Source of the DNA: Mesorhizobium sp. M8A.F.Ca.ET.218.01.1.1
GTDB lineage: Bacteria > Pseudomonadota > Alphaproteobacteria > Rhizobiales > Rhizobiaceae
Assembly: GCF_004791165.1 (NCBI RefSeq)
Contig: NZ_SRUZ01000013.1
Coordinates: forward strand, 62,001 to 126,000
Reading direction: 5' to 3'
DNA length: 64,000 bases
In this document: positions 7,766 through 16,699 of the stretch, one piece after another
How the letters are laid out: every line of letters begins with the position of its first letter
How positions within the stretch are numbered: position 1 is the stretch's first letter
Notes under the pieces: model-generated
What the model was told of the DNA's origin: nothing
The model's input: only the letters and a program-made list of their open reading frames with translations
Database searches by the model: none
Program-made: the position numbers and the translations under genes

Positions 7766-9019
7766 ATGAAAGACCCATTTTGCGCGGTCGTAACCGGCCA
7801 ATCATTGATTACGCATGACATCCGTCATGTTCAAGACGAGCGGTTCGCGGAGGTTGTACGCTTCTTGCAGCAGGGTGACGTCGTCTTCACCAATTTCGAG
7901 TCGACGATCCTCGGCAAACATGGTGGTTGGCCGACCAAGGGCAGGTATTTCGGCTATTCCAGGGCTGAGGTGCTGGATGCATTGCAGGATATCGGTTTCA
8001 ACGCGCTTGCCTTGGCGAACAACCACGCGTTCGATCTTGGTGCTGGCGGTGTTCTCTCGACGCTAGAGGAAGTGCAAGCGCGAGGCTACCTGCATGCGGG
8101 CATCGGGGTCGATGCGACCGATGCCCGCAAACCGGGTCGCCGCCGGCTAGGTAAACGCGACGTCGCCCTTCTTGCGATCGATGCCGGTCCCGGTCCGTCC
8201 AGCATGTATGCCGAGAACCACACGGCCTTTCGTCCGGCTCGCCCTGGCGTCAACCGGCTCAAGACCGTTCGGAAAATCGGGGTGCCTGACGGGCATTTCA
8301 GGCGATTGGCACGGCTTGGGGGCCATTTGCAAAGCTCTCCCTTCGAACTGACCAATTATGCGCAGCCGGAGGATCCGCCGGAGGTGGCCAGCGACAGAGA
8401 GCTCAATTTCTACGGCACCGTATTTACCCAAGCTGCCAACTTCGGCCGCATGGTCGAAGTCGATCAGGCAAGCGCGAGCATCCATTTGTCCGCCATCCGT
8501 CAGGCGGCAGCGCAAGGCGATTTCGTTATCGCCTACCTGCACCATCATCATTGGGAACCGGGTTGGCAGGATGTACCGCGCTGGGTGCAGGCCTTTGCTC
8601 GCACATGCATTGACGCCGGTGCAAACCTTTTTGTCAGTCACGGCGCCCCCGTCCTGCAGGCGATCGAAATCTACAATGGCTCGCCAGTTTTCTACGGTCT
8701 CGGAAATTTCCTCTTTCATGTCCATCCTGACGAGGGCGAGTGGGATCCTCCGGAAGTCTGGCAAAGCATTGTCGCTGCTTGCCGCTATGAGGCGAATGGA
8801 AACCTTGAAGGCATCGACCTTCTGCCCGTCGTGATCGGCGAGATAAATGAGCGCCCAGCATCCGAAACGGGAAAATTGGTTCCTGTCCCCGCCGGCGGAC
8901 GCGTGGCGCGAGATATTCTCGAGGGGTTCGCAAGCCGTTCACGTGCCTTCGGTACCGGGATCGAAATATCGGAGTACTCAGGCAGGATAGCAGTTCCGCC
9001 TGCACGAAAATTCGGCTGA
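7766..9019 (+). CDS. CapA/PgsA-family protein (metallophosphoesterase-like)
   Basis: I start at the ATG giving MKDPFCAVVTGQSL, 417 aa; the longer open frame overlaps the binding-protein gene. Family marks are VVFTNFEST, LALANNHAFDLG, LHHHHWEPGW and NLFVSHGAPVLQAIEIYNGSPVFYGLGNFLF, which form the histidine/aspartate metal centre of the PGA_cap fold. CapA/PgsA proteins are known from poly-gamma-glutamate synthesis, but many homologues lack that context. No capB or capC lies nearby, and there is no signal peptide. Its place after an amino acid importer suggests action on an imported or amide-linked compound (inference). Confidence 0.82.
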   Translation: MKDPFCAVVTGQSLITHDIRHVQDERFAEVVRFLQQGDVVFTNFESTILGKHGGWPTKGRYFGYSRAEVLDALQDIGFNALALANNHAFDLGAGGVLSTLEEVQARGYLHAGIGVDATDARKPGRRRLGKRDVALLAIDAGPGPSSMYAENHTAFRPARPGVNRLKTVRKIGVPDGHFRRLARLGGHLQSSPFELTNYAQPEDPPEVASDRELNFYGTVFTQAANFGRMVEVDQASASIHLSAIRQAAAQGDFVIAYLHHHHWEPGWQDVPRWVQAFARTCIDAGANLFVSHGAPVLQAIEIYNGSPVFYGLGNFLFHVHPDEGEWDPPEVWQSIVAACRYEANGNLEGIDLLPVVIGEINERPASETGKLVPVPAGGRVARDILEGFASRSRAFGTGIEISEYSGRIAVPPARKFG

Positions 9020-9090
9020 CATCGACACAAAGACCCAGAACCGACCGCGACGGATTTTCTACCCAATGACCTGTTGGAGCATCGGACGCG

Positions 9091-9567
9091 TTGTTGAAGC
9101 CGAAACGCACTAGCCCGTCCCGGGCGGCGCAAAAACCAAAGATCGGGCGTGACCCTCACCCCGCTGATGTGCACGTCGGCAGGCAGATCGCAACGGTTCG
9201 CGTGCAGTCGGACGTATCCCAGGTTCAGCTTGCCCGATCGATAGGCATCACGTTTCAACAGCTCCAAAAATACGAGAACGCTAGGAACCGGGTGAGCGCG
9301 TCCATGATCTACGAGATTGGGAAGTCACTGGGCGTCCCCGTCAGCCGTTTTTTCGAAGGCCTCCCGGCGAAGGGTGAGAGCGGCCATGAGGCTTCACGCC
9401 TACGAACGGATGAGCGCATTGGTTTCATTGCCAGCGCAGAAGGTCGACGCCTGATCGAGCGTCTTGTTCGACTTCCTCCGCGGGTGCGTACCCGCGTGTC
9501 CGCCCTTGTCGCCGCAATCGGGGAAGAATGGACCGTCCCTCAATACGATCAAGAGCAGGCAGACTGA
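9091..9567 (+). CDS. XRE-family transcriptional regulator
   Basis: The 158-aa protein has a basic N-terminal tail, a Cro/C1 HTH at about residues 28-85 (QLARSIGITFQQLQKYENARNRVS) and a C-terminal helical region. This type, often annotated simply as helix-turn-helix protein, is present in many copies in rhizobial genomes. The only upstream start available is TTG at 9091. No obvious target can be named. Confidence 0.78.
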   Translation: MLKPKRTSPSRAAQKPKIGRDPHPADVHVGRQIATVRVQSDVSQVQLARSIGITFQQLQKYENARNRVSASMIYEIGKSLGVPVSRFFEGLPAKGESGHEASRLRTDERIGFIASAEGRRLIERLVRLPPRVRTRVSALVAAIGEEWTVPQYDQEQAD

Positions 9568-9690
9568 CGGCGAACTGGTGCCTGCCAAACGCAAGATGGT
9601 TTGACCGCCGGTTGGGGTACGGTTCGATTACGCCGACCGTGCGTTTTGCGCCTCCCATTCGGCCAAATAGTCGCTTCGGAGGCCCCATAA

Positions 9691-9709
9691 AACAGACACT
9701 TCGTCTGTT
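9691..9709. terminator. Hairpin in the XRE-DUF1403 intergenic region
   Basis: A perfect 7-bp inverted repeat, AACAGAC and GTCTGTT around a 5-base loop, lies about 120 bp after the XRE gene. There is no T-run, so terminator function is only possible. The rest of the roughly 300-bp gap holds nothing I recognise. Confidence 0.35.
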
Positions 9710-9866
9710 AGCGCCAACAGAGAACTCTCACCGATACGATGTCACGCCAGCGCAACTAAATAGCTGATAAGGCAACATTATCATTCGTTTTGTCGCGCCT
9801 ACAAGCTGTGCGTTTTGATGCGAAAATGATGGCACAAAGCGCACGGCCGCTTTACCCTCCAAACAC

Positions 9867-10280
9867 ATGATTCGCCTCGATCCCGCGACCGCAAGATCCG
9901 CCGCCGCGCCCCCGACCGTTCCGGGCTGGGCGCTCGAGGTCAGTGGCGCTCCGCATGAGGCAGACGCTGCCTTCAGGGCCGGCGCCGCGCTGGCTTCTCT
10001 CGACAGCCTCGCCCGCGCGCAGCCTGCCTGGGCCGGCGCCTGGCGCCAGCGGCTGGGGCTCAAATGCGCCGCCGCTGCCGTGCGCCTCGCTGGCCGGACG
10101 GAAGACGAGGCGGCGCTGCGCGATGCTTGGTATCTGCGCCAGCCCGGCGACGATCCAGGCCCCGCCGGCACTATCCTGGCCGCGTGGAAGCGCCTCGCCT
10201 CCCGCTCGTCGCATGTCCGACGTTTTTTGCCGGCCGGAGCGCTGACTCGAAGGAGAGGTGAACGGCGGCTTTGCGCCTGA
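9867..10280 (+). pseudogene. Truncated DUF1403 gene
   Basis: The first ~110 residues (VPGWALEV, AGAALASLDSLARAQPAWAGAWRQRL, LKCAAAAVRLAGRTEDEAALRDAWYLR, PGDDPGPAGTILAAWKRLA) match the N-terminus of DUF1403 proteins, which are about 300 aa long and common on rhizobial plasmids and conjugative elements. After ASRS the sequence becomes unrelated and Arg-rich, and it stops at 137 aa. The gene therefore appears to have lost about its last two thirds. The junction lies just before a 53-bp dispersed element (10271-10323). Confidence 0.65.
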
Positions 10281-10323
10281 TGTCGGCCTTTGAGGCCAGC
10301 TGCGCCGATTCTCGAAAGCGGAC
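10271..10323. repeat. 53-bp TTGCGCC...AAAGCGGAC element, copy A
   Basis: TTGCGCC and a terminal AAAGCGGAC frame a 53-base segment. The same end motifs with exactly the same spacing recur at 21186-21238 and 44257-44309. Copy A overlaps the end of the truncated DUF1403 frame. Confidence 0.4.
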
Positions 10324-10359
10324 ATCATCGACGACAGCGCAGGGGATGCGGCGCAAGCA

Positions 10360-10941
10360 TCACATCGCTGCTTCCTGCTCCATCTCTTTCATGTCCTGAA
10401 AGCGGTCCGCAATCCGTGGGTGAACCCGTCCGCCGTCTGCGGCGCCAATGGCCACGACGATCTCGTCGGCAGCCGGTCCGTCGGCGATCTGGAAGTTGGC
10501 GGTGATGAAATGCGAGCGGCGGCCGTTCTCGCTCTTGTGCATCATCGGCAGCGACAGCAGCGCGCCAGGCGCGTTGCGTGTGTTGCAGAATTCGAGATAG
10601 GTCGTGCCGCCGACGGCGTCGCGGAAGACATTGCCGAAGCGCAGCGTGTGGATCATGGCCGAGGCGTGCTCGATCTCGCCGGCGGTTCCGACGGCGGCCG
10701 CCTTGCCGTAGCTTTCGATACGTTCCGCCGGCATCAGCCCAATCAGGCGGCGCGTCAATTCCTGCCCGAGTCGGGGTGCGATGGCGACAATCTCTGGCCG
10801 CAAATCCTCGACGAAGCCGCGCCCGGCCCATGGATTGCTCAAGACGGCGGCGACGACGATCGATGTCACCGGCCTTGCGGCCGCCCTGCTGCCTTCGAAG
10901 TGCACTTCCTCGATGAAGGTACAGATCTTCCGCAATTCCAT
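10360..10941 (-). CDS. AA_synth (DUF1185) family protein
   Basis: The 193-aa protein starts MELRKICTFIEEVHFEGSRA and matches the 'amino acid synthesis' family PF06684, whose biochemical role is unknown. Conserved features are VAAVLSNPWAGRG and the segment GKAAAVGTAGEIEHASAMIHTLRFGN, followed by SLPMMHK. It is divergent from the PucR-type regulator gene. Members often lie beside flavin-dependent monooxygenase clusters, as here, so it probably belongs functionally to the operon at 13081-20394. Confidence 0.85.
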   Translation of the reverse strand: MELRKICTFIEEVHFEGSRAAARPVTSIVVAAVLSNPWAGRGFVEDLRPEIVAIAPRLGQELTRRLIGLMPAERIESYGKAAAVGTAGEIEHASAMIHTLRFGNVFRDAVGGTTYLEFCNTRNAPGALLSLPMMHKSENGRRSHFITANFQIADGPAADEIVVAIGAADGGRVHPRIADRFQDMKEMEQEAAM

Positions 10942-11104
10942 GATTTGGCCTCTTCAGTGAAAGCTCAAATCTAGTAGGCGCCGATCGGCGGGTATTCCTC
11001 CGGTTCGTAGGAAGAATCGGCGTGCGCCCCGCTTGGAAGCGGTGTAGCGTTGGTACATCCGCGACGGCTAAAATTCGCCCTTCGCGAGTGGCGGAAGATC
11101 AGGC

Positions 11105-12904
11105 GTGGACCACGAGTCGCAAATTCTCTCCTTGCGGGACGCCGCCAGCCTCATCAATTCGGGCGGCGATCTCCAGTCCGTGCTGCGCGACCTCGTGCTG
11201 GCGGCCTGCCGTCATGCCAAATGGACGCTGGGCTCGATCATGGGCATCGATGCCCCGCATGGCCACGCCTATGTCATCGTGCGCCACGATCCGACGCTCA
11301 TTCACCGCACGCTGCCCGACCGCTGGGAACTGGCCACCAGTCCATCGATCGTCGCGCTCAACCGCAATGAGCCGGTTTATATCAGGGACGCGCGGGTGTC
11401 GGAGGAGTTTCCGGGCTATCGCCGCGAGGCCTTCGAGCGCGACTACCGCAGCGTGCTCGTAATGCCGATGAACTGCGTCGACGAGGACGGCCGGCCGATG
11501 GTGCTGACCGTCGTCTCGCGCGAAATCACCGAAGTGACGGCGGAGGATATCGCCTTCATCGGCATGATCGTGCATCTGGGCGAGATCGCGGTCGAGAAGC
11601 AGCATCGGCTGCGCCAGGAGAAGCAGGCCGGCGAACGCCTGCAACGCGCGCTTTCGGCGCACACCTCGCTTCTGCAGCAGGCCTTGTCGGACGGGTCGGT
11701 GGTCTCGCTCGCCGAAAAGGTCAGCGAGCTTCTGCCCAATCCGGTGGTGGTGATCGATTTCCATGCCAATCTGGTCGTCGCCGGTCGTTCCCCGAGCGAG
11801 GCGCATTTCGACATCGCCTCCTGGCAGCAGGCGGTGAGCGGAACGCTCAGCCGACAGATCTTCAAGATAGCGCGCGGCGCGTCCGACGGGCGCCACGCCG
11901 AGACGCTGTTTGTCGATGACGGCAAGCGCCAGCTCAAGCTCTCGGTGCGCATCGAACCGCTCACCATCGACGCCGAAGTGGTTGGCGCGCTGATGATTTT
12001 TCCGACGCCGCAGGCATCGGGCCAACTCGACCAGATGCTGCTCGACAGCACCAAATTCGCGCTCAGCGTGCAGATGATGCGCAGCTTCGTGCGCTTCCGT
12101 TTCGAGACGCGTTCGTTGACCGAGCTTTTCCTGGAGGTGGCGGAGCGCCGCTGGCGCGACGAGGCCGACATCGTCAATCGCGCCCGCCGGCTTGGGCTCG
12201 ACTTGACCGTTGCGCAGAAGATGATCGTCGTCGATCTCGCCGAGCAGGTGAAGGATGGTGCCATCGGCCTTGCCGATCCGCATCATGCGCTCGTGCGTCT
12301 CTTGCAGCAGGCAGGCATTGCCGGCACGGCAATCGCGGTGGAGGATGGGCTTGTCTGCCTGGTTCCTGCCGATGCCGGGCAGGACGGCGCGCGCTTCGCG
12401 AAATTGCCGCACAGGATCGCGGCCGAGCTCGGCCGCTATTTCGAGCGCGAGCCGGTGGTGGTGCTCTCCGAGGCCTGTGCCGCGCTGGCCGATTATCCGA
12501 TCGCCTGGGAGCGGTGCCGCCGCATGATCCGGATCGGCCGTTCCTTCGGCCGCACCGGTGTTTTTGCCGGCCAGGATTTCGGTCCGCTGCCGATATTGGT
12601 TGCCGCCGCCGACGCTCCCGACGTGCGCGGCTTCGTCGAGGACAGTGTAGGCGCCCTGATCGCGCACGACCGCGAGCACGGCACGCCCTATCTGGACACG
12701 CTGTTTGCGTATCTGCGCGAGGGCTGCCGCAGCCAGGCCTGCGCCGACGCCATCGGCCTGCACGTCACCACCTTGCGCTATCGCCTGTCGCGCATCGAGG
12801 AACTGTTCGGGATCCGTCTCGACAAGCCCGAACAGCGCTTCGCGGTCGAACTTGCGATCCGTCTCAGCGGCATCATCGACAGCCGCGTGCCGGCAGCCCG
12901 CTAG
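11105..12904 (+). CDS. GAF-PucR-type transcriptional activator
   Basis: The 599-aa regulator has a GAF-like sensor at about residues 10-155, a linker with a coiled-coil-like stretch (residues ~160-190), a central PucR/CdaR-type region, and a C-terminal HTH_30 motif (LREGCRSQACADAIGLHVTTLRYRLSRIEELFG, near residues 540-575). The start is GTG at 11105. PucR-type proteins activate catabolic genes in response to a small ligand. It stands between the divergent AA_synth gene and the co-directional catabolic operon, so it probably controls both. Confidence 0.86.
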   Translation: MDHESQILSLRDAASLINSGGDLQSVLRDLVLAACRHAKWTLGSIMGIDAPHGHAYVIVRHDPTLIHRTLPDRWELATSPSIVALNRNEPVYIRDARVSEEFPGYRREAFERDYRSVLVMPMNCVDEDGRPMVLTVVSREITEVTAEDIAFIGMIVHLGEIAVEKQHRLRQEKQAGERLQRALSAHTSLLQQALSDGSVVSLAEKVSELLPNPVVVIDFHANLVVAGRSPSEAHFDIASWQQAVSGTLSRQIFKIARGASDGRHAETLFVDDGKRQLKLSVRIEPLTIDAEVVGALMIFPTPQASGQLDQMLLDSTKFALSVQMMRSFVRFRFETRSLTELFLEVAERRWRDEADIVNRARRLGLDLTVAQKMIVVDLAEQVKDGAIGLADPHHALVRLLQQAGIAGTAIAVEDGLVCLVPADAGQDGARFAKLPHRIAAELGRYFEREPVVVLSEACAALADYPIAWERCRRMIRIGRSFGRTGVFAGQDFGPLPILVAAADAPDVRGFVEDSVGALIAHDREHGTPYLDTLFAYLREGCRSQACADAIGLHVTTLRYRLSRIEELFGIRLDKPEQRFAVELAIRLSGIIDSRVPAAR

Positions 12905-13080
12905 ACTCCCTTGACCCCGCCACCCCTGTAGCGACACGGCAGCCACCGCAAGCACAGGCTTGTCGCACCTGCATTTGCTCGGGATAACAGCAGCACGCCG
13001 CGCCATCTTTCCTACAGACCGGAGGAAGAACGCCGGCCGGCTCCTGCCTAGCTTTCCATCCGACACTTAGGAGGAAAGCA
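12905..13080. promoter_or_regulatory. Leader region of the flavin-monooxygenase operon
   Basis: The 176-bp gap between the PucR-type gene and the flavin reductase gene should contain the operon promoter. The only clear element is the Shine-Dalgarno AGGAGG, 6 bases before the ATG at 13081. No operator symmetry stood out. Confidence 0.4.
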
Positions 13081-14058
13081 ATGGCGGACGCGGTGGCACA
13101 AAGGACGATCGATCCGATCGCCTTGCGTCGTGCCTTCGGCACCTTCGTCACCGGCGTCACCGTCATCACCACGCGCGACTGCGACGGCAATCCGCGCGGC
13201 ATGACCGCCAACTCCTTCACCTCGGTCTCGCTTGAGCCGCCATTGCTCCTGGTCTGCGTCGGCAAGGCGGCGGCGAGCTTTCCCGCCTTCAACGAAACAC
13301 GGTCCTTCGCAGTCAATTTCCTGCATGAAGGCCAGGTCGATGTTTCTTCAGTGTTCGCGTCCAAAGCGGCGGACAAATTCCAGTCGGTCAACCATGACCG
13401 CGCCCACACTGGCGCGCCGATCCTCACCGACAGCCTGACATGGTTCGACTGCACCGTTCACAACCGCATCGAGGCCGGTGACCACATCATCCTGATCGGC
13501 CAGGTCCAGGCTTTCGGCACCAGCCCATCGGCGCCGCTCGGATTTTGCCGCGGCCGTTACGCCAGCGTGAAGGATCCGCTGCCTACCGGCTGGCTGGCCT
13601 CGCAGGACATGATCATCGGCTATCTGGTCGAAGCCGGGAACCGCATCCTCTTGCGCAGCGACGGCAAGGGACGCTGGGTGCTGCCGACGGCGCGGCGCCG
13701 CAAGGCCGACAGCCAGCTCGTCCTCGATGGCGGCGATGCGCTGAGCCTCGTCCCTGAAAACACCTTCCTCTATTCGGTGTTCGACGTCGCCGACAGCGAC
13801 CCGGGTTATCTCATCTACCGCGCCGAACTGAGCCGTGAGAGCGCTGAAGCCGCGCTGCCGGATGGCCACGCCTTCTTTTCCGTCGACACGCTGCCCTATG
13901 AGCGGATCGCCACGCATGAACTGCGCGCCATGCTGCGCCGCTATGCGCGCGAGCGCCAGGACAAGCGTTTCGGCATCTACATCGACACCGGTGACGGCGG
14001 CCGCGTCGCCATGATCGACGGCCAGTCGCAATCGTGGACGCAGGCCGCGTCCGAATAA
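13081..14058 (+). CDS. Flavin reductase with extra C-terminal domain
   Basis: The 325-aa protein has an N-terminal FMN-binding flavin reductase domain at about residues 8-170 (RRAFGTFVTGVTVITT, GMTANSFTSVSLEPPLLLVCV, SFAVNFL). Such enzymes supply reduced flavin to a partner monooxygenase, here surely the luciferase-like enzyme two genes downstream. The usual length is about 170 aa. The extra ~150 residues contain VLPTARRRKADSQLVLDGGDA and LYSVFDVADSDPGYLIYRAEL, which look like a Nudix-type fold, though I see no complete Nudix box. A fused regulatory or binding domain is possible. Confidence 0.88.
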   Translation: MADAVAQRTIDPIALRRAFGTFVTGVTVITTRDCDGNPRGMTANSFTSVSLEPPLLLVCVGKAAASFPAFNETRSFAVNFLHEGQVDVSSVFASKAADKFQSVNHDRAHTGAPILTDSLTWFDCTVHNRIEAGDHIILIGQVQAFGTSPSAPLGFCRGRYASVKDPLPTGWLASQDMIIGYLVEAGNRILLRSDGKGRWVLPTARRRKADSQLVLDGGDALSLVPENTFLYSVFDVADSDPGYLIYRAELSRESAEAALPDGHAFFSVDTLPYERIATHELRAMLRRYARERQDKRFGIYIDTGDGGRVAMIDGQSQSWTQAASE

Positions 14059-14080
14059 TGCTCCACGCAGGACAGACAGT

Positions 14081-15592
14081 ATGAAAACGACGGTCGGATC
14101 GCTCGAAGGCTCGCGCCAGAACCTGTTCATCAACGGTGCGTTCTTGGCGCCGAAAGGTGGGCAGTACATCGACAGTTTCGACCCGACCACCGGCAAGCCC
14201 TGGTATCAGTTCGCCGAGGCCGGTGCCGAGGACGTCGGCGCGGCCGTGGCGGCAGCGCGCGCTGCCTTTGCCGCTCCAGCCTGGCGGCGCATGACCCAGA
14301 CCGACCGCGGCAGACTGGTGCACCGGCTGGCGGAGCTGGTGCTCGAGCACGCCGACGAGCTGGCGCTGATCGAGACACGTGACAATGGCAAGCTGCTCAA
14401 GGAAATGCGGGCGCAGATGCGCGCCATGCCCGACAGCTACACTTATTTCGCCGGGATGGCCGACAAGCTGCTTGGCGACACGATTCCCGTCAACAAGCTC
14501 GACATGCTCAACTTCAACCTGCGCGAGCCGATCGGCGTCGTCGGCATGATTACGCCATGGAACTCGCCGCTGATGCTGCTGACCGGCACGCTGGCGCCAT
14601 GCCTTGCGCTCGGCAACACGGTCGTCGTCAAGCCGTCCGAGCATGCCAGTGCTTCCACGCTCGCTCTGGCCGAGCTGATCATGGAGGCCGGCTTTCCCGC
14701 CGGCGTGGTCAATGTCGTCACCGGCACCGGCGCCGTGGCCGGGGACGCGCTGACGCGGCATCCAGGCATTGCAAAACTCGTCTTCACCGGTTCGACGGCG
14801 ACGGGCCGTCGGATTGCTGCCAATGCGGCGGAGAACCTTATTCCCTGCTCGATGGAGCTCGGCGGCAAGTCACCGCATGTCGTCTTCGGCGATGTCGACA
14901 TCGACCATGCCGTCAACGGCGTCGTCTCCGGTGTCTTCGCGGCGGCGGGGCAGACCTGCGTCGCCGGTTCGCGCTGTTTCGTCGAGGCCAGCGTCTATGA
15001 CCGTTTCGTCGAGGCGCTGGTCGAGCGCACGAGGCGCGTGCGGGTCGGATTGCCGACGCTGGAAGAAACCGACATCGGTCCGCTGGCGCTGTCGGCGCAG
15101 CTTGCCAAGGTGGAAACCTATGTCGCCTCGGGCGTGCGCCAGGGCGCCAGCATCGCAGCCGGCGGCAGGCGGCCGCAGGCGGCCGAGCTTGCCGGCGGCT
15201 GGTATTTCGAGCCGACCGTGATGACCAATACCGATAACGGCATGGACGTCATGCAGGAAGAACTGTTCGGTCCTGTCGTCGGCGTCATGCCGTTCTCGTC
15301 GGAAGACGAGATGATCCGTCTCGCCAACGACACACGCTATGGGCTCGCCTCCGGCATTTGGACGCGGGACATCAACCGCGCGCTGCGCTTCGCCAGGAAT
15401 GTCGAGGCCGGCACCGTCTGGATCAACACCTACCGCGCGTCCTCCTTCATGTCGGCCAATGGCGGCTTCAAGGAGAGCGGCTATGGCCGGCGCGGCGGCT
15501 TCGACGCCATGGAGGAGTTCTCGCGCCTGAAGAACGTCGTCATCGACTATTCCGGCGCCATGCAGGACCCCTTCGTTATCCGCCTTCGCTGA
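14081..15592 (+). CDS. Aldehyde dehydrogenase (NAD(P)-dependent)
   Basis: The 503-aa protein is a full-length ALDH-superfamily enzyme. The cofactor region PWNSPLMLLTGTLAPCLALGNTVVVKPSEH, the Rossmann segment FTGSTATGR, the general base motif MELGGKSP and the catalytic cysteine in GQTCVAGSR are all present, so it should be active. It oxidises an aldehyde to an acid, or to a CoA ester in some members. It lies between the flavin reductase and the monooxygenase, suggesting that oxygenation releases an aldehyde intermediate. Confidence 0.93.
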   Translation: MKTTVGSLEGSRQNLFINGAFLAPKGGQYIDSFDPTTGKPWYQFAEAGAEDVGAAVAAARAAFAAPAWRRMTQTDRGRLVHRLAELVLEHADELALIETRDNGKLLKEMRAQMRAMPDSYTYFAGMADKLLGDTIPVNKLDMLNFNLREPIGVVGMITPWNSPLMLLTGTLAPCLALGNTVVVKPSEHASASTLALAELIMEAGFPAGVVNVVTGTGAVAGDALTRHPGIAKLVFTGSTATGRRIAANAAENLIPCSMELGGKSPHVVFGDVDIDHAVNGVVSGVFAAAGQTCVAGSRCFVEASVYDRFVEALVERTRRVRVGLPTLEETDIGPLALSAQLAKVETYVASGVRQGASIAAGGRRPQAAELAGGWYFEPTVMTNTDNGMDVMQEELFGPVVGVMPFSSEDEMIRLANDTRYGLASGIWTRDINRALRFARNVEAGTVWINTYRASSFMSANGGFKESGYGRRGGFDAMEEFSRLKNVVIDYSGAMQDPFVIRLR

Positions 15593-15620
15593 CCAAACCC
15601 GACGCACTGGGGAGACCGAC

Positions 15621-16697
15621 ATGAAATTCGCCGTTTCGCTGACCATGGAGCGCTTCTCGCCCGACATGCCGATGTCGAAGGTGAAGAGCAATCTGCTCGA
15701 CCTGGCGCGCCTGGCCGACGAGGGCGGCTTCGAGACGCTGTGGACGGCGGAGCATCACACGATCGAATGCACGATCTCGCCCAACCCGCTGATGACGCTG
15801 ACCTGGCTTGCCCAGCATACCGAGCAGATCCGGCTCGGCACCTCGACGCTGGTCGCGCCCTACTGGAGCCCGATCCGGCTGGCAGGGGAGGGGGCACTTT
15901 GCGATCACCTGACCGGCGGGCGGCTGGAGTTCGGCATTGCGCGCGGCTCCTACCAATACGAGTTCGACCGCATGGCCGGCGGCATGCCGCAGCAGGAAGG
16001 CGTTGCCTATCTGAAGGAGTTGGTGCCGGCGGTGAAGAAGCTGTGGGCGCAGGATTATGCCCATGACGGCCACTACTGGAAGTTCCCGCTCGCCGCCGGC
16101 GTGCCGAAGCCGCTGCAGAAGCCGCATCCGCCGATCTGGGTGGCCGCGCGAGACCCTGGTACTTTCGACTGGGCGGTCGGCATCGGCGCCTCGATCCTGT
16201 CGACGCCCTTGTCGGCGCCGGCGGCCGAGATCGCCGTGCTCGGCGAGAAATTCCGCAAGGCCGTCGCCGATCATCCAGAGGTGCCGCGCCCGCGCCTGAT
16301 GATGCAGCGGCGCACCTGCGTCTACGAACGGGCGCAGGACTGGGAGATCGCGGTCGGGCATGCCATCGACTACGGCCGCGCCTTCGAGAACCTGTTCCAG
16401 AACATCGGCACCGTGCAAAACGGCTTTCCCGAAGCCGTCCCCTACGAGAGCGTCAAGGGCAAGGACAACTACAATCCCGAGAACATCCGCCGCAACCTGA
16501 TGTTCGGCACACCGGACGAGGTGATCGAGAAACTGCTCGACTATGAAGCGGCGGGCGTCGACCAGTACTGCCTCGGCCTGACCTTCAACCTGCCGTTCGA
16601 GCTGCAGAAGAAGACGATCAAGCTGTGGGTCGACGAGGTGATGCCGGTTTTTGCCGCGCGCGAGCGCGACAGGGCGCGTCAGGCGGCGAGGGCGTGA
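15621..16697 (+). CDS. Luciferase-like (LLM class) flavin-dependent monooxygenase
   Basis: The 358-aa protein has the TIM-barrel fold of bacterial luciferase-type monooxygenases: EGGFETLWTAEHHT, TSTLVAPYWSPIRLAGEGALCDHLTGGRLEFGIARGSYQYEFDRM and the C-terminal MFGTPDEVIEKL. These enzymes use reduced FMN from a separate reductase to hydroxylate, or cleave C-C, C-N or C-S bonds. The flavin reductase two genes upstream is the likely partner. The next gene starts 3 bases after the stop. The substrate is unknown. Confidence 0.92.
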   Translation: MKFAVSLTMERFSPDMPMSKVKSNLLDLARLADEGGFETLWTAEHHTIECTISPNPLMTLTWLAQHTEQIRLGTSTLVAPYWSPIRLAGEGALCDHLTGGRLEFGIARGSYQYEFDRMAGGMPQQEGVAYLKELVPAVKKLWAQDYAHDGHYWKFPLAAGVPKPLQKPHPPIWVAARDPGTFDWAVGIGASILSTPLSAPAAEIAVLGEKFRKAVADHPEVPRPRLMMQRRTCVYERAQDWEIAVGHAIDYGRAFENLFQNIGTVQNGFPEAVPYESVKGKDNYNPENIRRNLMFGTPDEVIEKLLDYEAAGVDQYCLGLTFNLPFELQKKTIKLWVDEVMPVFAARERDRARQAARA

Positions 16698-16699
16698 CC

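Noticed and set aside
11099..13066. 655-aa minus-strand open frame
   Set aside because: It is a GC-rich antisense shadow of the PucR-type regulator, which has clear GAF and HTH domains.
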